Shown: piece after piece, positions 60,569-64,000 of the stretch
Position numbering within the stretch: position 1 is the stretch's first letter
How the letters are laid out: the number at the start of each line of letters is the position of its first letter
From: Streptomyces albiflavescens
Lineage (GTDB): Bacteria; Actinomycetota; Actinomycetes; Streptomycetales; Streptomycetaceae
Direction: 5' to 3'
Assembly (NCBI RefSeq): GCF_014645835.1
Contig: NZ_BMMM01000010.1
Coordinates: forward strand, 124,001 to 188,000
DNA length: 64,000 nt
Translations under genes and position numbers: made by a program
Notes under the pieces: generated by a model
The model's database searches: none
What the model saw: the letters and a program-made list of their open reading frames with translations, nothing else
Told to the model about the DNA's origin: nothing

Positions 60569-63500
60569 TCAGCGGCGGCGCCCGCCCCGCCCCTCGTCCC
60601 AGTCGTCGTCGCCCTCGTCCTCGTGCGGACCCAGGAGTTCGTCGGCCAGGGTCGGAAGGTCGTCCAGCGGGGTCTCCTCGGCCCAGTCGGCGCGAGGACG
60701 GCTGCGCGGGGCGCCCGCGTCGTCGACCTGAGGCAGCTCGCGCGTACGGTCACCTGAACCGTCGTGCTGCGGCGCCGGCCGCTCGTCCCGGAAGAAGCCG
60801 GGCGGCACCCGGTCCGACGGATCACCGGCCGCGGTACTGGCCGCGGTACCGGGCGTGGAAGAACCCGTGGAGGCACCCGCGCGCCCGTCCCGTACCGGAG
60901 GAAGCACCGCCGTCTCATCGGCCGCACCCGAAGCCACGGGCGGCAGCACGGCGGTCTCGTCCGCCGCGCCCGAAGCCACCGGCGGCAGCACCGCCGTCTC
61001 GTCCGCCGCGCCCTCGGGCACCGGCGGCTTCGGCAGCTTCGCCGTCTCCTCCCCGTCGGGGCGGGAGCCGGACCGAGAACCGGCGGTGTCCTTACCGGCG
61101 CGCGACCGAGAACTGGCATATCCCTCACCCGTGCCGGGCCGGGATTCAGCAGGGCTCTCGCCCGCCCGCACCGGCCGCAGCACCGCCGTCTCGTCCACCG
61201 GCCCACCCGACGCGTGCGACGGGGCCACAACGGGCGTGGGCACCGTCGTCTCGTTGTCAGGCACGGGAGCTGCGGCGGGAGAACCGGCGGGAGCCCCGGT
61301 CACGTGCGATACCGCTGTCGACGCCGCGGCCTCGGCCGAAGCCGCCGCAGCCGCCGACGCGGCCGCGGCCTCCGCCGCCACCCGCCGGGCCTCCTCGGCG
61401 CGCAGCAAGGCCTCCTCGGCCTTGCGCTGCTTCTCCAGGCGGCGCTCCTCGGCCTCGGCCCGCAGCCGCGCCTCCTCCTCGGCCTGCTTGCGCCGACGCT
61501 CCTCCTCGGCAGCCCGCGCCTGCTCCTCGGCGAGTCGCCTGACCCGCTCCTCCTCGGCACGGCGGCGGGCCTCCTCGGCACGCTGCCGGGCCTCCTCCGC
61601 CTGGCGCTCGGCCTCGCGCCGCTGGGCCTCCTCCAGCTCGCGCTGCTTGCGCTCCTCCTCCTCGGCACGGAGCCTGGCGAGCTGCTCCTGGCGCTCACGC
61701 TCCAGCCGTTCCTCCTCGGCCTTGCGCGCCGCTTCTTCCTCCGCCTTGCGCCGGGCTTCCTCCTCGGCCGCTTTACGCGCCTCCTCCTGGGCCTTCACCT
61801 CGGCCTCGGAGAGGGGCAGCATCACGTCGAGCCGGTGCCGGATGACCGTGGTGACCGCCTCGGGCTCCTGCCCCGCGTCGACGACCAGGTACCGGCCCGG
61901 GTCGGCGGCGGAGAGGGTCAGGAAACCGGACCGCACGCGCGTGTGGAACTCGACGGGCTCGGACTCCAGCCGGTCCGGCGCCTCCGTGAACCGCTCGCGG
62001 GCCGCCTCCGGCGAGACATCCAGCAGGACCGTCAGATGCGGTACGAGTCCATTCGTCGCCCACCGGTTGATGCGGGCGATCTCCGTCGGCGACAGGTCAC
62101 GGCCCGCACCCTGGTAGGCCACGGACGAGTCGATGTACCGGTCGGAGATGACGACGGCACCCCGCTCCAGCGCGGGCCGCACCACCGTGTCGACGTGCTC
62201 CGCGCGGTCGGCGGCGTACAGCAGCGCCTCCGCGCGGTGCGAAAGCCCCGCCGAGGACACGTCCAGCAGGATCGACCGCAGCCGCTTGCCGACCGGCGTG
62301 GCGCCCGGTTCCCGGGTCAGCACGACCTCGTGGCCCTTGGCGCGGATCCACTCGGCGAGCGCCGTCGCCTGGGTGGACTTGCCGGCCCCGTCGCCGCCCT
62401 CCAGGGCGATGAAGAAGCCGTTCGTGGCGGGCACCTGCGCCGGGTCGTCGCCGCCGCGCAGCGCGTCCAGCAGGTCGTGCCGCAGCGGCACTCCGGAGCG
62501 GTCGTCGACCTTGGCGAGCACCAGCGCCGCGACGGGCAGCAGCAGCGCGCCCACCAGCATGAGCGTGAAGGCGGCGCCCCCGTGCGCGAACACGAACTTG
62601 CCGTTCTCCAGCCGGTGCGGGCCGATCGCGGCGGCCACCAGGGGTGCCACCAGCGCGCCGAGCGCCACGAAGACCCGTACGACCGCGTGCAGATGTTCGG
62701 TCGTCCGGGCCCGCCGGTACTCCTCGGCCTCCTGGTCGAGGAGCGCGTGCCCGGTGTTCGCGGCGACGCCGGCGCCGATGCCCGCGAAGGCGACGATCAG
62801 CACCACGGTGGCGACGTCCGGGACCAGCCCGGCGGCCAGCAGCGCGACCCCGGTGAAGGCGATCGCCAGGGAAAGCAGCCTGCGCCGCGACAGCGACGGC
62901 AGCACCGAAGGGGCCGTACGGATGCCGATGACGACACCCCCGGTCAGGGCCAGCACCAGCAGCCCGTACGTCACCGGTCCGCCGCCCAGATCCTTGGCGT
63001 GCAGCACGGAGACGGAGACGGCGGCCGAGATGGCCCCGGCGACCGCGGCGCAGGCCAGGACCAGCAGCGGAATCGCGCCGGTACGGCCCTTGTCGACGCC
63101 GGTGCCCGTCTTGGGACGGCGCAGTCCCTCGAGGGGCGACCGCGCGCGGGGGGTGCGTGCGTCGGGCAGTTCGAGGAACGTGAGCACCGAGAGCGAGGCG
63201 GCGAACAGTCCGGCCGCCACATACGAGGCGAGCGCCACCTGGTGCTGGTCGAACCAGGCGATCCCGGCGCCCAGCAGGTTGTTGACGAGCGACACCACGA
63301 CGAGCGCGGCGGCCGCGAGCGGCACCGCCATGAACGCCGTACGCAGCGACAGGCGCCGCAGCGCGTCCATGTGGTCCGGCAGCGGGCGCACCGTGGCACC
63401 CTCCAGCGGGGGCGCGGGCAGCAGCGCGGGCGCCGCGCTCTCCCGGCACACCGTCCAGAACCGCTCGGCGACACCGGTCACGAACGCGGTGACCAGGAGG

Positions 63501-63943
63501 ACGGCGAGCGCGTCGTCCGGGGTCCAGTCGATCCACAGGGGCGCGACGATGAGGAGCGCGGCCCGCAGGCCGTCGGCTCCGACCATGGTCCAGCGCCGGT
63601 CGAGGGGCCCCTCCGGTGATGTCAGAGAGGTGAGCGGCCCAAGAAGCACGGCTCCGAAGAGCAGCGTCGCGAGCACGCGTGCCCCGAAGACGGCCGCCAC
63701 GGCGAGGGCCACTCCGCGGTAGCCACCGCCGAACGATCCCTCGAAGATCGCCGCCTGGAGGGCCAGGACGACCAGCACAAGCAGGGCCAGGGCGTCGGCG
63801 ACACCTCCTACGAGCTGTGCGCTCCACAGCCGCTTCAACTGCGGCTGGCGCAGCAGCGCGCGAACGGCGCGCTCGCGGGAATCTGCGACCAGGGCGTCGT
63901 CGGGGGCCGGGTTGTGGGCCGTTGGCTGCTCGGCTCGCGTCAT
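60569..63943 (-). CDS. tmk: Thymidylate kinase fused to membrane and coiled-coil domains
   Basis: 1,124 residues. Residues about 35-480 form a 12-helix MFS-like membrane domain. Residues about 508-710 are thymidylate kinase (P-loop ALEGGDGAGKST at 513-524; DRY at 601-603; LDVSPE). About 712-870 is a highly charged Glu/Ala/Arg coiled coil. From 870 the chain is disordered, with three near-identical copies of a 13-15-residue unit containing ADETAVLPPV. TMK makes dTDP from dTMP, essential for DNA and also the source of dTTP for the dTDP-sugars. This fusion is typical of Streptomyces. The ATG at 63943 starts the protein. The disordered tail ends DDWDEGRGGRRR. Confidence 0.93.
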   Translation of the reverse strand: MTRAEQPTAHNPAPDDALVADSRERAVRALLRQPQLKRLWSAQLVGGVADALALLVLVVLALQAAIFEGSFGGGYRGVALAVAAVFGARVLATLLFGAVLLGPLTSLTSPEGPLDRRWTMVGADGLRAALLIVAPLWIDWTPDDALAVLLVTAFVTGVAERFWTVCRESAAPALLPAPPLEGATVRPLPDHMDALRRLSLRTAFMAVPLAAAALVVVSLVNNLLGAGIAWFDQHQVALASYVAAGLFAASLSVLTFLELPDARTPRARSPLEGLRRPKTGTGVDKGRTGAIPLLVLACAAVAGAISAAVSVSVLHAKDLGGGPVTYGLLVLALTGGVVIGIRTAPSVLPSLSRRRLLSLAIAFTGVALLAAGLVPDVATVVLIVAFAGIGAGVAANTGHALLDQEAEEYRRARTTEHLHAVVRVFVALGALVAPLVAAAIGPHRLENGKFVFAHGGAAFTLMLVGALLLPVAALVLAKVDDRSGVPLRHDLLDALRGGDDPAQVPATNGFFIALEGGDGAGKSTQATALAEWIRAKGHEVVLTREPGATPVGKRLRSILLDVSSAGLSHRAEALLYAADRAEHVDTVVRPALERGAVVISDRYIDSSVAYQGAGRDLSPTEIARINRWATNGLVPHLTVLLDVSPEAARERFTEAPDRLESEPVEFHTRVRSGFLTLSAADPGRYLVVDAGQEPEAVTTVIRHRLDVMLPLSEAEVKAQEEARKAAEEEARRKAEEEAARKAEEERLERERQEQLARLRAEEEERKQRELEEAQRREAERQAEEARQRAEEARRRAEEERVRRLAEEQARAAEEERRRKQAEEEARLRAEAEERRLEKQRKAEEALLRAEEARRVAAEAAAASAAAAASAEAAASTAVSHVTGAPAGSPAAAPVPDNETTVPTPVVAPSHASGGPVDETAVLRPVRAGESPAESRPGTGEGYASSRSRAGKDTAGSRSGSRPDGEETAKLPKPPVPEGAADETAVLPPVASGAADETAVLPPVASGAADETAVLPPVRDGRAGASTGSSTPGTAASTAAGDPSDRVPPGFFRDERPAPQHDGSGDRTRELPQVDDAGAPRSRPRADWAEETPLDDLPTLADELLGPHEDEGDDDWDEGRGGRRR

Positions 63944-64000
63944 CCTGCAAGCCTATCCGGACCCACTGACTCCCCGAAGGGGTGGCCGAACATACGGACG

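Noticed and set aside
60764..63619. A 951-residue rightward protein opposite tmk
   Set aside because: It is a shadow of the tmk gene caused by high G+C at third positions; composition is Arg/Gly-rich with no domain.

Overview
The window comes from a Streptomyces chromosome: very high G+C with strong third-position bias, frequent GTG/TTG starts, SARP regulators and a Streptomyces-type membrane/thymidylate kinase fusion. It holds two specialised-metabolite regions lying head to tail, then a decayed integration site at a tRNA gene, then core chromosome.

1-8 kb: the early part of a clavulanic-acid/clavam-type pathway, transcribed leftward: ceaS, bls, pah, cas, oat and a solute-binding oppA-like gene cut by the window edge. 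A class B penicillin-binding protein gene diverges from ceaS. A SARP regulator, a Tat-type metallo-beta-lactamase-fold protein and an amino-acid permease (8.3-13.8 kb) follow. Late clavulanate genes, if present, lie left of the window, so clavulanic acid versus another clavam cannot be decided here.

13.9-54.9 kb: a glycosylated aromatic (type II) polyketide cluster. The minimal PKS (KS-alpha, chain-length factor, ACP) is in an operon with an asparagine-synthetase-like amidotransferase, the signature of a malonamate-primed tetracycline-like chain. Other parts are an acyltransferase, an acyl-CoA ligase, an acyl-CoA carboxylase beta/epsilon pair, a didomain aromatase/cyclase, a formamidase-fold cyclase, an SDR ketoreductase and several oxygenases. 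A full dTDP-2,3,6-trideoxyhexose pathway and five GT1 glycosyltransferases are interleaved, with one methyltransferase, an MFS exporter, and regulators of SARP, AfsR-like, LuxR and PadR types. A KAS III-like enzyme carries Cys116, His295 and Asp300 (GHVGAGD in place of the normal His/Asn motifs) and matches what I remember of CerJ of Streptomyces tendae, which puts malonyl esters on cervimycin sugars. I therefore read the region as the cervimycin cluster or a close relative.

54.9-57.3 kb: a degraded patch: a 26-bp near-copy of the 3' end of tRNA-Thr, an unknown membrane-anchored protein, a frameshifted gene fragment, a tyrosine-integrase remnant and the intact tRNA-Thr(CGT). This looks like an old insertion site bordering the biosynthetic island.

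57.4-64 kb: core genes: a secreted lipoprotein peptidase, DNA polymerase III delta' and the tmk fusion. No CRISPR array, insertion sequence or rRNA was seen.
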